From contig NZ_JAMXLX010000006.1 in NCBI RefSeq assembly GCF_024055605.1, forward strand, positions 62,001 to 126,000: a stretch of 64,000 nucleotides of DNA, written 5' to 3'. The position numbers and the translations under genes were made by a program. How positions within the stretch are numbered: position 1 is the stretch's first letter; the number at the start of each line of letters is the position of its first letter. The DNA comes from Ciceribacter sichuanensis (lineage in GTDB: Bacteria > Pseudomonadota > Alphaproteobacteria > Rhizobiales > Rhizobiaceae). Shown one piece after another: positions 1 through 8,109 of this stretch. The notes below the pieces were generated by a model that had not been told where the DNA came from, did no database searches, and saw nothing but the letters and a program-made list of their open reading frames with translations.

Positions 1-221
1 CAGATGCCGCGACGGGCCTCACGGACGACAAGGCCGTCCCTTTCCAAAAGCCGCAACGCTTCCCGGACAGGGGAACGGCTGACGCCGTAACGCTCTGCGA
101 CCATCTCTTCGGTAAGCCGCTCATTCGATTTCAACCGGCCGAAGATGATCTCTTCCTCGAGGATCTCGGCGAGGTTTTCAGGAATGGCGACGGACAATTT
201 TTGAATACGAGCTAAAATCAT
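1..221 (-). CDS. GntR-family transcriptional regulator, N-terminal part (cut by window edge)
   Basis: The reverse strand from the ATG at 221 encodes about 73 residues and runs off the left edge, so only the N-terminus is present. The visible part is a GntR winged helix-turn-helix: a helix with LAEILEEEIIFGRL, then ERLTEEMVAERYGVSRSPVREALRLLE, in which the SRSPVREAL segment is the usual recognition helix. The effector-binding domain (probably FCD or UTRA) lies outside the window. It is divergent from the aldehyde dehydrogenase gene at 336, and an inverted repeat lies between the two starts, so it very likely controls itself and the dehydrogenase-glycerate kinase pair. The effector is unknown. 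Confidence 0.85.
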   Translation of the reverse strand, partial: MILARIQKLSVAIPENLAEILEEEIIFGRLKSNERLTEEMVAERYGVSRSPVREALRLLERDGLVVREARRGI

Positions 222-233
222 ATCGACACCATA

Positions 234-250
234 CTGTATACAATGTACAG
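234..250. promoter_or_regulatory. Candidate GntR operator (inverted repeat CTGTA-N7-TACAG)
   Basis: Perfect inverted repeat CTGTATACAATGTACAG in the 114-bp gap between the divergent GntR and aldehyde dehydrogenase starts, overlapping a second palindrome TGTATACA (235-242). FadR/FCD-type GntR proteins commonly bind TGTATACA-like sites. The position just upstream of the regulator's own start suggests autoregulation. No binding evidence can be had from sequence alone. Confidence 0.5.
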
Positions 251-335
251 GTCAAGGGCGCTCTTGATAATTTTCAAGGCACGACATTGGCGCCCGCCGT
301 AGCGGGCCGTGGAAGGCCATAAGGAAGGAAAGACG

Positions 336-1769
336 ATGTATTCGGAAAAACTGGAACTTTTGATCGATGGCGTCTGGAGCGCCGGCTCCGAGGGCAAGGG
401 CGAAGACCTTATAAACCCGGCAACCGGCGAAGTGCTGGCATGGCTTCCGCATGCTTCGGTCGCCGATCTCGACCGGGCGCTCGAAGCCTCGGACAAGGGT
501 TTCAAGGTCTGGAAGGCGATGACCGCCCAGCAGCGCGCCGTCATCATGAACAAGGCCGCCGACCTTATAGAAGCACGCAAGAACGAGATCGCCCGGACAC
601 TCACCCAGGAAAACGGCAAGCCGCTCGTCGAAGCGACCGGCGAAGTGCAGTTCTCGGCCGATGCCACCCGCTGGTATGCCGAGGAAGGCAAGCGCGCTTA
701 TGGCCGCATCGTGCCGGCTCGCCTGCCCGGCGTTCGCCAGATGGTGTTCAAGGAGCCGATCGGCCCGGTCGCCGCTTTCGCCGCCTGGAACTTCCCGGCC
801 AGCAACGTCATCCGCAAGATCGCCGGCGCTCTCGGCGCGGGCTGCTCGATCATCCTGAAGCCGGCGGAGGAAACCCCCGGCACGGCGGTCGCCTTCGGCC
901 GCTGCTTCCAGGAGGCCGGCGTTCCGGCCGGTGTCCTCAACATCGTCTTCGGCGTTCCGGCGGCAGTTTCCACCCACCTACTGCGCTCGCCCGTCACCAA
1001 AAAGGTGTCGCTCACCGGCTCCACCGCGGTCGGCAAGATCCTGCAGAAGCAGGCAGCCGATACGCTGAAGCGCTGCACCATGGAACTCGGCGGCCATGCG
1101 CCGGTGATCGTGCATGCCGATGCCGATCTCGAAAAGACGCTCGATACGATCGTCGCCGCCAAGTTCCGCAATGCCGGCCAGGTCTGCACCTCGCCGACCC
1201 GCTTCTTCGTTCATGAAAGCCTCTACGAAACCTTCATCGACGGCTTCGCCGCCCGCGTTTCGCGCATCAGGATCGGCAATGGTCTCGATGAAGGCGTGCA
1301 GATGGGTCCGATGATCGCCGCCCGCCGCCTCGACGTCATGGACGGTCTGGTCGCGGACGCCAGGGCAAAGGGTGCCGGCGTGGTGACCGGTGGCGAGCGC
1401 CTCGGCAACAAGGGTTATTTCTATGCTCCGACCCTGCTGCGCGACGTTCCGGAAGATGCCCGCATCATGTCCGAGGAACCCTTCGGCCCGCTCGCCCCGA
1501 CCACGCGCTTCTCGACCTTCGACGAGGTGATCGAGCGGGCCAACAGCCTGCCCTACGGCCTCGCCTCCTTCGTCTTCACCCGTGACATGGGCCTCGCCCA
1601 GAAGACCGAGATGGCGCTCGATGCCGGCCTCGTCGGCGTCAACCACACGATGGTCTCGACGCCCGAGACGCCGTTCGGCGGTGTCAATGAGTCCGGTTAC
1701 GGCTCCGAAAGCGGCATCGAAGGCCTCGAGGCCTATATGCGCACCAAGTTCGTCACCGAACTCGGCTGA
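336..1769 (+). CDS. NAD(P)-dependent aldehyde dehydrogenase (ALDH superfamily)
   Basis: A 477-residue soluble ALDH of normal family length. All key elements are present: the PWNFP-like substrate/cofactor stretch (AAWNFPASN, about 149-157), the cofactor lysine in ILKPAEE (about 173-179), the general base Glu250 in MELGGHAP and the nucleophile Cys284 in NAGQVCTSP. The ATG at 336 follows AAGGAAGGAAAG; an upstream in-frame GTG at 309 has no ribosome-binding site. Together with the downstream glycerate 2-kinase, it may oxidise a short aldehyde (glyceraldehyde or a semialdehyde) to an acid that then enters glycolysis. It most resembles succinate-semialdehyde or glyceraldehyde dehydrogenases, but the substrate is inferred only. 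Probably controlled by the divergent GntR protein. Confidence 0.9.
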   Translation: MYSEKLELLIDGVWSAGSEGKGEDLINPATGEVLAWLPHASVADLDRALEASDKGFKVWKAMTAQQRAVIMNKAADLIEARKNEIARTLTQENGKPLVEATGEVQFSADATRWYAEEGKRAYGRIVPARLPGVRQMVFKEPIGPVAAFAAWNFPASNVIRKIAGALGAGCSIILKPAEETPGTAVAFGRCFQEAGVPAGVLNIVFGVPAAVSTHLLRSPVTKKVSLTGSTAVGKILQKQAADTLKRCTMELGGHAPVIVHADADLEKTLDTIVAAKFRNAGQVCTSPTRFFVHESLYETFIDGFAARVSRIRIGNGLDEGVQMGPMIAARRLDVMDGLVADARAKGAGVVTGGERLGNKGYFYAPTLLRDVPEDARIMSEEPFGPLAPTTRFSTFDEVIERANSLPYGLASFVFTRDMGLAQKTEMALDAGLVGVNHTMVSTPETPFGGVNESGYGSESGIEGLEAYMRTKFVTELG

Positions 1770-1864
1770 CGCTTTTTCGAAATCCCCCGAGAAGCGATCT
1801 CGCAGCCGCAAGCTGCGGGGTCGCACCATCGCCTCACCGGCGATAGACTGAAAGGAGGAGGACC

Positions 1865-3133
1865 ATGCCGATGATCGATGACCCGCGCGCTTTCCTGAGT
1901 TCCCTGTTTCGCCGCGCCGTCGAGGCTGCCGATCCCGCAACGACGATTGCCCGCCACCTGCCGGCCCGCCCCAAGGGCCGCACGATCGTCATCGGCGCGG
2001 GCAAGGCCGCCTGCCAGATGGCGAAAGCCTTCGAGAGTGCCTGGGGCGAACCCGTCGAGGGCCTTGTCGTCACCCGCCATGGGGCGGAGGAACCCTGCCG
2101 CCATATACGTGTGCTCACCGCTTCCCATCCATTGCCGGATGAGGCCGGGATCCATGCCGCCCGCGCTTTGCTCGATCAGGTTTCCGGCCTGACGGAAGAC
2201 GATCTGGTGGTGGCGCTGATTTCGGGCGGCGGCTCGGCCCTCCTGCCCTCACCACCCGAAGGCTTCACGCTCAACGACGAGATCGAACTCAACCGCGCGC
2301 TCCTCCATTCCGGCGCGCCGATCTCCGCCATGAATGTCATCCGCAAGCATTTCTCCGGCATCAAGGGCGGGCGGCTTGCCGCGGCGGCCGCCCCCGCCCG
2401 CGTGGTGACGCTGGTGATTTCCGATGTGCCGGGAGACCGGCCCGAACTCGTCGCCTCCGGCCCGACGCTGCCCGATGCCGAGGGACGCAACGAGGCCCTT
2501 GCCGCGATCCGCGATTATCGCATCGCCCTTCCTCCGGCCATTCTCGATGCCATCGCCAAGGCCGAAGCGCCCCGGCCCGACGATCCTGTCTTCGCCCGCA
2601 ACGAGACGCACATCATCTCATCCGCCCGCCAGTCGCTGGAGGCTGCAGCCGCTGAAGCGAAAAAGGCGGGGATCGAAACAGCGATCCTTTCGGATGCCAT
2701 CGAGGGCGAGGCGCGTGATATCGGCCTGATGCATGCGGCCATCGCCCGCGAGATCGCCACCCGCAACGCGCCCTTTGCCAAGCCTGTCCTGTTGCTGTCG
2801 GGAGGGGAAACGACCGTGACCATCGGTTCGTCGCCTGCCGGACGCGGCGGGCGGAATTGCGAGTTTCTGCTTTCCTTCGCGCTGGCAACCGAAGGGCTTT
2901 CCGGTATCTATGCGCTGGCGGCCGATACCGACGGCATCGACGGCACGGAAGACAATGCCGGCGCGATCAGCGATGGCGAGACCGCGCGCCGCATCCGCGA
3001 GCGCGGCGGTGATGGCCGCACGCTCCTTGCCAATCACGATGCATGGAACGCGTTTTCCTTAAGCGGCGACCTTTTCATCACCGGCCCGACCGGCACCAAC
3101 GTCAACGACTTCCGCGCCATTCTCATCACCTGA
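1865..3133 (+). CDS. Glycerate 2-kinase (GckA/TtuD, MOFRL family)
   Basis: 422 residues, the usual length for the DUF4147 plus MOFRL two-domain glycerate kinases, which phosphorylate D-glycerate to 2-phosphoglycerate. Visible family features are the N-terminal GAGKAACQMA loop, LISGGGSALLPSP, IRKHFSGIKGGRLA, the C-terminal LLSGGETTVT, and a TDGIDGTEDNAGA stretch typical of the MOFRL domain. The start at 1865 follows a very strong AAAGGAGGAGG site; a second ATG lies two codons on. It sits 95 bp after the aldehyde dehydrogenase on the same strand, probably in one transcript, giving an aldehyde to glycerate to 2-phosphoglycerate route. Some homologues are annotated hydroxypyruvate reductase, but the family has kinase activity. 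Confidence 0.9.
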   Translation: MPMIDDPRAFLSSLFRRAVEAADPATTIARHLPARPKGRTIVIGAGKAACQMAKAFESAWGEPVEGLVVTRHGAEEPCRHIRVLTASHPLPDEAGIHAARALLDQVSGLTEDDLVVALISGGGSALLPSPPEGFTLNDEIELNRALLHSGAPISAMNVIRKHFSGIKGGRLAAAAAPARVVTLVISDVPGDRPELVASGPTLPDAEGRNEALAAIRDYRIALPPAILDAIAKAEAPRPDDPVFARNETHIISSARQSLEAAAAEAKKAGIETAILSDAIEGEARDIGLMHAAIAREIATRNAPFAKPVLLLSGGETTVTIGSSPAGRGGRNCEFLLSFALATEGLSGIYALAADTDGIDGTEDNAGAISDGETARRIRERGGDGRTLLANHDAWNAFSLSGDLFITGPTGTNVNDFRAILIT

Positions 3134-3144
3134 TATGCTGGTGA

Positions 3145-3166
3145 TGACCCCGCCGATGCGGGGTCA
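3145..3166. terminator. Bidirectional terminator hairpin between convergent genes
   Basis: Perfect 9-bp stem TGACCCCGC / GCGGGGTCA with a CGAT loop, lying between the glycerate kinase stop (3133) and the convergent permease stop. Its right arm contains the permease stop codon. There is no long T-run, so efficiency is uncertain. Confidence 0.55.
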
Positions 3167-4087
3167 GTGCTTGTCCTGCCGCAGGTAGATGCGGCCGAGG
3201 AAGGCGGGCTCGCCGGAGCGCCGGCCGAAGACCGAGCCGGCAACCAGCACGGCAAGCGTCAGCAGATAGGGTAGCGTCATCGTCAGGTAGACCGGGATAT
3301 CCGCGCCGACGGCCTGCAGCCGTGGCACCAGCGCATCGGCGCTGCCGAAGACGAGCGCGCCGACGAGCGCCCGCGCCGGGTTCCAGCGGGCGAAGATCAC
3401 CAGCGCGACGGCGACCCAGCCGCGCGACGCCACCATGCCCTCCACCCAGACATGGCTGGTGGCGACCGAGAGATAGGAGCCGGCAAGGCCGCAAAGCGCG
3501 CCGGAGGCGATCACCGCACCCAGCTGGACCAGTTGCACGTCGATGCCGGCGATATCGGCCGCGGCGGGGTTTTCACCGACGGCACGCAGGCGAAGACCGC
3601 TGCGGCTCATGGCCATCCACCACCAGACGACGAGAACGAGAACCGGCAGCGCCACCGTCACAGGATCCTGCACCGCCATGAAGCGTCCGAGTGCGGTGTC
3701 CCGGCCGATGCCGAAAAGATCGCCGAAGGTCGAAATGCCGGCGAATGTCTTCTGCATGTAGGGCCGGCCGATGACGCCGGTCACGCCGAGGCCGATGGCG
3801 ACGACGGCAAGGCCGGCGAGCGTGTGGTCGACGCGCAGCACGACGGTCGAGAGGCCGAAGAGGATCGCAAGTGCGACACCCGCGCCGATGCCGGCCGTAA
3901 GCGCCAGCCACGGATCGACGCCCGAAAGCGCTGCAATCGCCCCGCTCATCGCGCCGACGGCCATGAAGCCTTCCGCCCCGAGATTGAGAACGCCCGCCCT
4001 CTCGCAGATGATGAGGCCGAGGCTCGCCAGCAAAAGCGGCGTGGTATAGCTCGGAATGATGGCGAGCCAGCCGATCAGGAAATCCAT
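3164..4087 (-). CDS. ABC transporter permease, BMP/nucleoside type (YufQ-like)
   Basis: 307 residues, very hydrophobic with about 8-9 membrane segments. The signature ERAGVLNLGAEGFM near residues 30-43 is typical of the BPD_transp_2 permeases that pair with BMP-family (PnrA-like) lipoprotein or periplasmic receptors. Start ATG at 4087 behind AGAGAGGATGG. Last gene of the receptor-ATPase-permease-permease operon (7933 down to 3164). It is separated from the first permease by a RIME-like repeat rather than by the 4-8 nt overlaps seen elsewhere in the operon. Known relatives move purine nucleosides, riboflavin or simple sugars; the substrate here is unknown. Confidence 0.88.
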   Translation of the reverse strand: MDFLIGWLAIIPSYTTPLLLASLGLIICERAGVLNLGAEGFMAVGAMSGAIAALSGVDPWLALTAGIGAGVALAILFGLSTVVLRVDHTLAGLAVVAIGLGVTGVIGRPYMQKTFAGISTFGDLFGIGRDTALGRFMAVQDPVTVALPVLVLVVWWWMAMSRSGLRLRAVGENPAAADIAGIDVQLVQLGAVIASGALCGLAGSYLSVATSHVWVEGMVASRGWVAVALVIFARWNPARALVGALVFGSADALVPRLQAVGADIPVYLTMTLPYLLTLAVLVAGSVFGRRSGEPAFLGRIYLRQDKH

Positions 4088-4103
4088 GCCATCCTCTCTT
4101 TCT

Positions 4104-4209
4104 GGAGCATTTCCGGCGACGACAGAATCGCCTTCAATGCTCTATCTCTTTGTTTTTCAGCAATTCCGGACGCAAAACCGGTTCCCACTTTTGCTGGAAT
4201 TGCTCTAGA
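4104..4209. repeat. RIME-like intergenic mosaic repeat, copy A
   Basis: About 105 bp whose reverse complement matches 11541-11648 with only scattered mismatches (shared cores include AATTCCAGCAAAAGTGGGAA and GCGTCCGGAATTGC). It contains inverted segments (GCAATTCCGG and CCGGAATTGC types) able to fold. The sequence is characteristic of the RIME1-type mosaic elements of Rhizobium and relatives; that identification is from memory. It separates the two permease genes, and its edge supplies the TAG stop of the upstream permease (4205-4207). Confidence 0.75.
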
Positions 4210-5260
4210 CCGGCCGGTTGAGCGAATAGGTGCTGAAGAACTGTGCCATCAGGATCGACAGGAGCACCGTCCCCTGCACCAGCACGATCATCGCCTCGGA
4301 TATCGAATAGAACACCTTCAGCACATTGCCGGCGGTGAAGACCGCGCCAAGCGCCACGGCGACGACCAGAACCCAGAGCGGCTTTGCCCGGGCGAGATAG
4401 GCGATCACGATGGCGCTGAAGAGATAGCCGTTGCCGATGGTCTGGTTCAGGCGATGCTCGGTGCCGGAAACGATCATCATGCCGGCAAGCCCCGAAAGCG
4501 CGCCGGAAAGCAGCACCAGCCCGATCACCGTGCGGCGCACCGGCAGGCCCGTCGCCAGCGCCGTCATCGGATTGAGACCGACCGCATCGGCATAGAAGCC
4601 GGCGCGGGTATGTTCGAGCGCGAACCACACCACGAAGGCAACCGCGAGAACCACGAAAAGCCCTACATGAAGCTGGCCCCAGCCGAGACCGGAAAAACGC
4701 GCGGTCTCTGCAAAGGCGGCCGTCACGGGAAAGCTGTTTGCCGGATCGCGCCATGCGCCGAACAAAAGATGCTGCACCAGCAGGAAGGCGACGCTGCCGA
4801 GCAGCAGCGTCGAGATCACCTCGTTGACGCCCCATTTCAGCTTGAGGAACAGAGAAATCGCGATCCAGCCCGCGCCGGCAAGGACCGCGAGCACCATCAT
4901 CAGCGGCAGTTGCAGGCTTGCCGGGCCGATGCCGTTCAGCGCCACCCAGGTGGCGGCCACCGCGCCGAGCCAGAGCTGGCCCTCGATCCCGATGTTCCAG
5001 AAACGCACCCGCATGGCGACCGCCGAGGCCAGCCCGACGAGAACGAGCGGCAGCGCGGCCGTCACCGTCTGGGAGAGGCCGTCGGAGGTCAGGAAGGCGG
5101 CGACGATGAATTCGTCGATCAGGGCCTCAGGCGGAACGCCCGCCTGAACGAGAAGAACGGCCGAGATGGCGAGCCCCATGGTGAGGCCGCCGACATAACA
5201 GAGACTGCTGAGCAGGAAGCCGGGCTGCTGCCGGCGAACGAGGAATGCTGTATCAAGCAT
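4205..5260 (-). CDS. ABC transporter permease, BMP/nucleoside type (YufP-like)
   Basis: 351 residues, BPD_transp_2 family, with the conserved WNIGIEGQLWLGAV segment near residues 89-102 that marks the first permease of BMP-type systems. Start ATG 5260 overlaps the end of the ATPase gene (stop at 5253) by 8 nt, indicating translational coupling. It forms the membrane channel with the second permease. The C-terminus ends RPV followed by a TAG that lies in the adjoining repeat element, so the repeat may have trimmed or replaced the original 3' end. Confidence 0.88.
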   Translation of the reverse strand: MLDTAFLVRRQQPGFLLSSLCYVGGLTMGLAISAVLLVQAGVPPEALIDEFIVAAFLTSDGLSQTVTAALPLVLVGLASAVAMRVRFWNIGIEGQLWLGAVAATWVALNGIGPASLQLPLMMVLAVLAGAGWIAISLFLKLKWGVNEVISTLLLGSVAFLLVQHLLFGAWRDPANSFPVTAAFAETARFSGLGWGQLHVGLFVVLAVAFVVWFALEHTRAGFYADAVGLNPMTALATGLPVRRTVIGLVLLSGALSGLAGMMIVSGTEHRLNQTIGNGYLFSAIVIAYLARAKPLWVLVVAVALGAVFTAGNVLKVFYSISEAMIVLVQGTVLLSILMAQFFSTYSLNRPV

Positions 5261-6818
5261 GGCCGGCCAGAAGCGCTCCGATCCATTCCGGGGTAACGTC
5301 TTGCGCCGGGCGGCAGCCGACGATCGTTCCCCTGTTCATGACTGCCACGCGGTGGGAGAGCGAGAGGACTTCCTGCAGGTCCTCGCTGATCAGCAGGCAG
5401 GCCGCGCCCGCCTCCACCGCCTTGCGGATGGCCGAGCGCACGAATTGCGTCGCCCGCATGTCGAGCCCGCGCGAGGGCGAATGCGCGACCAGCACCTTCA
5501 TGCCGTCATCGAGTTCGCGCGCGAGAAGCACCTTCTGGGCGTTGCCGCCCGAAAGCAGCGCCGCACTCCGTTCGGGCGCTGCACCGCGGATATCGAAGGT
5601 CTCGATGGCGCGCTCCGCCGCCTGCCGCATGCGGCCGCGGTTGAGGAAGAACAGGCCGCCGGCGGCGCCATCGGCGACCGTGGTGAGCGCGAGGTTATCG
5701 GCAATCGACATTTCCCGGATGAGGCCCGTGGCGAAACGATCGGCCGGGATGACGCGCAGCCCCGCCTCGCGCCGTCTGCGCGGATCGGCGGTGGCGATAT
5801 CTTCGCCGTTCAGCATCACCGAGCCTGCATCCGGCCGTTCCAGCCCGAGCAGGCAGGCGACCAGTTCCTCCTGGCCGTTGCCGCCGACGCCGGCGATGCC
5901 GAGCACTTCCGAGGCACGAAGCTCGAGGTCGAGACCCACAAGACCCTGCCGATGCTCTCCCGCATGCAGGGAGAGGCCATTGATCTCAAGACAGACCGGC
6001 CCGGGAATGCTATCCGGCCGGCCGCTGACGGTCAGCGTCTCGCCCACCATCAACAGGGCGATCTCGGTTTCCGAGACCTCCGCAACCTTCGCGCCGGAAA
6101 GCACGGTCCTGCCATGCCGCATCACCGTGACGCGATCGCAGAAGGCGGAGACCTCGCGGAACTTGTGGGTAATCAGCACCACCGCATGGCCCGCCCGCGA
6201 CAGGCGGCGGACGAAGGAGAGAAGCGCTTCTGCCTCCTCTTCCGTCAGCACCGCCGTCGGCTCGTCGAGCACGAGGATGCGGGCGCCGAGCAGCAGCACT
6301 TTGACGATCTCGACGCGCTGGCGTTCGGCAATCGAAAGATCGGCGACCACCTTGTGCGGATCGACCGGCAGGCCGATTTCGGCGGATTTGGCTGAAATCA
6401 GCGCCGCGGCCTCGGCGGGCGAGCGTAGCGTGCTCTTGCGGCCGAGGCCGAGAAGGACGTTTTCGGCAACCGTGAAGCTGTCGACCAGCCGGAAATGCTG
6501 GTGGACCATGCCGAGGCCGGCGGCCGCCGCCTCCACCGGGCTGCGCGGGCTGATCGCCTCGCCGTTCATCACCTGCTCGCCGCTGTCGGCGGCATAGACG
6601 CCGGTCGCCACGTTCATCAGCGTGGACTTTCCGGCGCCGTTCTCGCCAACGATGGCATGCACTTCGCCCCATTCGAGCGCAAACGCCGCCTCGACGAGTG
6701 CCGGGCGCCCGTCGAATGCCTTGCCGATCCCCCGCATTTCAAGTGCGGGGGCGCTGCCGAAAGACGTTTCCGGCCGGCTGTTGGCTGGCTTGGGCGCGGT
6801 CTGGGGCGCAGTCGTCAT
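5253..6818 (-). CDS. ABC transporter ATP-binding protein, tandem-domain BMP/nucleoside type (YufO-like)
   Basis: 521 residues holding two fused nucleotide-binding domains, as in YufO/RbsA-type ATPases. The first domain has a canonical Walker A (GENGAGKST, about residues 59-67) and DEPTAVL Walker B. The second has the degenerate P-loop GVGGNGQEEL and LSGGNAQKVLLARE. The start was placed at the ATG at 6818 because it overlaps the receptor stop in an ATGA junction; the open frame runs further upstream but antisense to the receptor gene. It energises uptake with the two downstream permeases. Confidence 0.9.
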   Translation of the reverse strand: MTTAPQTAPKPANSRPETSFGSAPALEMRGIGKAFDGRPALVEAAFALEWGEVHAIVGENGAGKSTLMNVATGVYAADSGEQVMNGEAISPRSPVEAAAAGLGMVHQHFRLVDSFTVAENVLLGLGRKSTLRSPAEAAALISAKSAEIGLPVDPHKVVADLSIAERQRVEIVKVLLLGARILVLDEPTAVLTEEEAEALLSFVRRLSRAGHAVVLITHKFREVSAFCDRVTVMRHGRTVLSGAKVAEVSETEIALLMVGETLTVSGRPDSIPGPVCLEINGLSLHAGEHRQGLVGLDLELRASEVLGIAGVGGNGQEELVACLLGLERPDAGSVMLNGEDIATADPRRRREAGLRVIPADRFATGLIREMSIADNLALTTVADGAAGGLFFLNRGRMRQAAERAIETFDIRGAAPERSAALLSGGNAQKVLLARELDDGMKVLVAHSPSRGLDMRATQFVRSAIRKAVEAGAACLLISEDLQEVLSLSHRVAVMNRGTIVGCRPAQDVTPEWIGALLAGHA

Positions 6819-7933
6819 TGCTGAGCCGGCATGGTGCCGGTGATGCCCTCGACGAAGTAGTCCATGGACCACAGCGCGGCATCGTCGACCTTGGCTCCGG
6901 CCTCGACGACGACGGTGCCGTCCTGTTTCTTCAGGGGACCCTGGAAGGGATCGAGCTTGCCGGCGATGATGTCCTGCTTTGCGGCTTCGATCTTTGCCTT
7001 GGTCTCGTCGGAGACGGTCGGTCCGAAGGGCGCGAGATCGACGACGCCCTTGTCGAGGCCTTCGAATGCGCCGTATTCCTCGGGCTTCCAGCTGCCGTCG
7101 ATAATCTCCTTGATCGTCGGCACGAGATACTTCTCCCACTTGAAGACGACAGACGTCTGGATGGTCTTCGGCGCGGCATGGGACATGTCGAGCTGGAAGC
7201 CGATGGAGGGCACGCCCGCCTTTTCGGCGGCATCGAGCGCCGAGGTGGCGGAAAGGTTGGTGGCGAGAACATCGGCCTTCTGGTCGAGGATCGCCTGGGC
7301 GACCTGACCTTCCTTGACCGGATCCCACCAGGAATTGGTGTAGACCGCGATGGTCTCGATCGACGGATCGACCGAGCGGGCGCCGAGCGCGAAGCTGTTG
7401 ATGTCCCAGTTCACCACGCCGACCGGGAAGCCCGCGAGAATGCCGATCTTCTTGGTCTTGGTGGCCTGTCCCGCGGCGACGCCGGCGAGATACCAGCCCT
7501 GATAGGTGCGGGCGTAGAAGCTTTCCATGTTCGGACCGTTCTCGGTGCCGGAGGCGCTGAGGAAGGCGACGTTCGGATAGGCCTTCGCGGCTTCTGCCAT
7601 CGGGGCGCTGTAGCCGTAGGTGGTGCCGACGATGATGTTGAAGCCGCGCTTGACGTAGAGGTCGATGGCCGCGCGCAGCTTGGTTGCCTCTTCCGGAATG
7701 TTCTCCGTCACGGCGACGGGAACCTTGAGCTCTTCCTCGACGGCCTTGCGGCCGGCTTCCAACGCTTCGTTCCAGCCGCCATCCTGCGCGGCGCTGGCAT
7801 AGATGAAGGCGACCTTGGGCTCGCCTTCCAGCGTGAAGGCGAAGGCGCCGGATGCGACCGACGATGCGAGGATCGCCGCCGTTGCGGCGATCAGACAGGA
7901 CCCGGCAGAGCGCTTGGGTTTGCGGATTGTCAT
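6815..7933 (-). CDS. BMP-family ABC transporter substrate-binding protein (PnrA-like)
   Basis: 372 residues. The N-terminus from the ATG at 7933 is a Sec signal peptide (basic RKPKRS, then a hydrophobic AATAAILASSVA stretch, with cleavage near AFAF). The mature part starts EGEPKVAFIYASAAQDGGWN, the usual start of BMP-domain receptors, and contains IIVGTTYGYS and the GILAGFPVG-type ligand loop. No lipobox is evident, so it should be soluble in the periplasm. First gene of the four-gene importer operon. BMP receptors bind nucleosides and some other ring compounds. The neighbouring oxygenase, amidohydrolase and TenA-like genes fit a heterocyclic substrate, but this is inference. Confidence 0.9.
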   Translation of the reverse strand: MTIRKPKRSAGSCLIAATAAILASSVASGAFAFTLEGEPKVAFIYASAAQDGGWNEALEAGRKAVEEELKVPVAVTENIPEEATKLRAAIDLYVKRGFNIIVGTTYGYSAPMAEAAKAYPNVAFLSASGTENGPNMESFYARTYQGWYLAGVAAGQATKTKKIGILAGFPVGVVNWDINSFALGARSVDPSIETIAVYTNSWWDPVKEGQVAQAILDQKADVLATNLSATSALDAAEKAGVPSIGFQLDMSHAAPKTIQTSVVFKWEKYLVPTIKEIIDGSWKPEEYGAFEGLDKGVVDLAPFGPTVSDETKAKIEAAKQDIIAGKLDPFQGPLKKQDGTVVVEAGAKVDDAALWSMDYFVEGITGTMPAQQ

Positions 7934-8066
7934 TTCTTGGTTCCCCTTTTTTCCAATGGTCTCTTGCAGTTCGACACGGTTCGACGGGCGCGCAAAATGC
8001 CGCGCTGCCGGCGTTTTCGTGGGAGGTCCTTGCGTTTCGTGCAAAAGCGGATTGGCTCTTGTGCGG

Positions 8067-8097
8067 TGCATAAAAGCCGATTACGGTCGTTCATGCA
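8067..8097. promoter_or_regulatory. Possible LysR-type site (TGCAT-N21-ATGCA) in the divergent region
   Basis: A spaced inverted repeat, TGCAT at 8067-8071 and ATGCA at 8093-8097, lies in the 176-bp gap between the divergent importer and LysR genes, just upstream of the LysR start. The spacing is longer than the usual T-N11-A LysR box, so support is weak. Confidence 0.2.
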
Positions 8098-8109
8098 ATA
8101 AAAATAATC

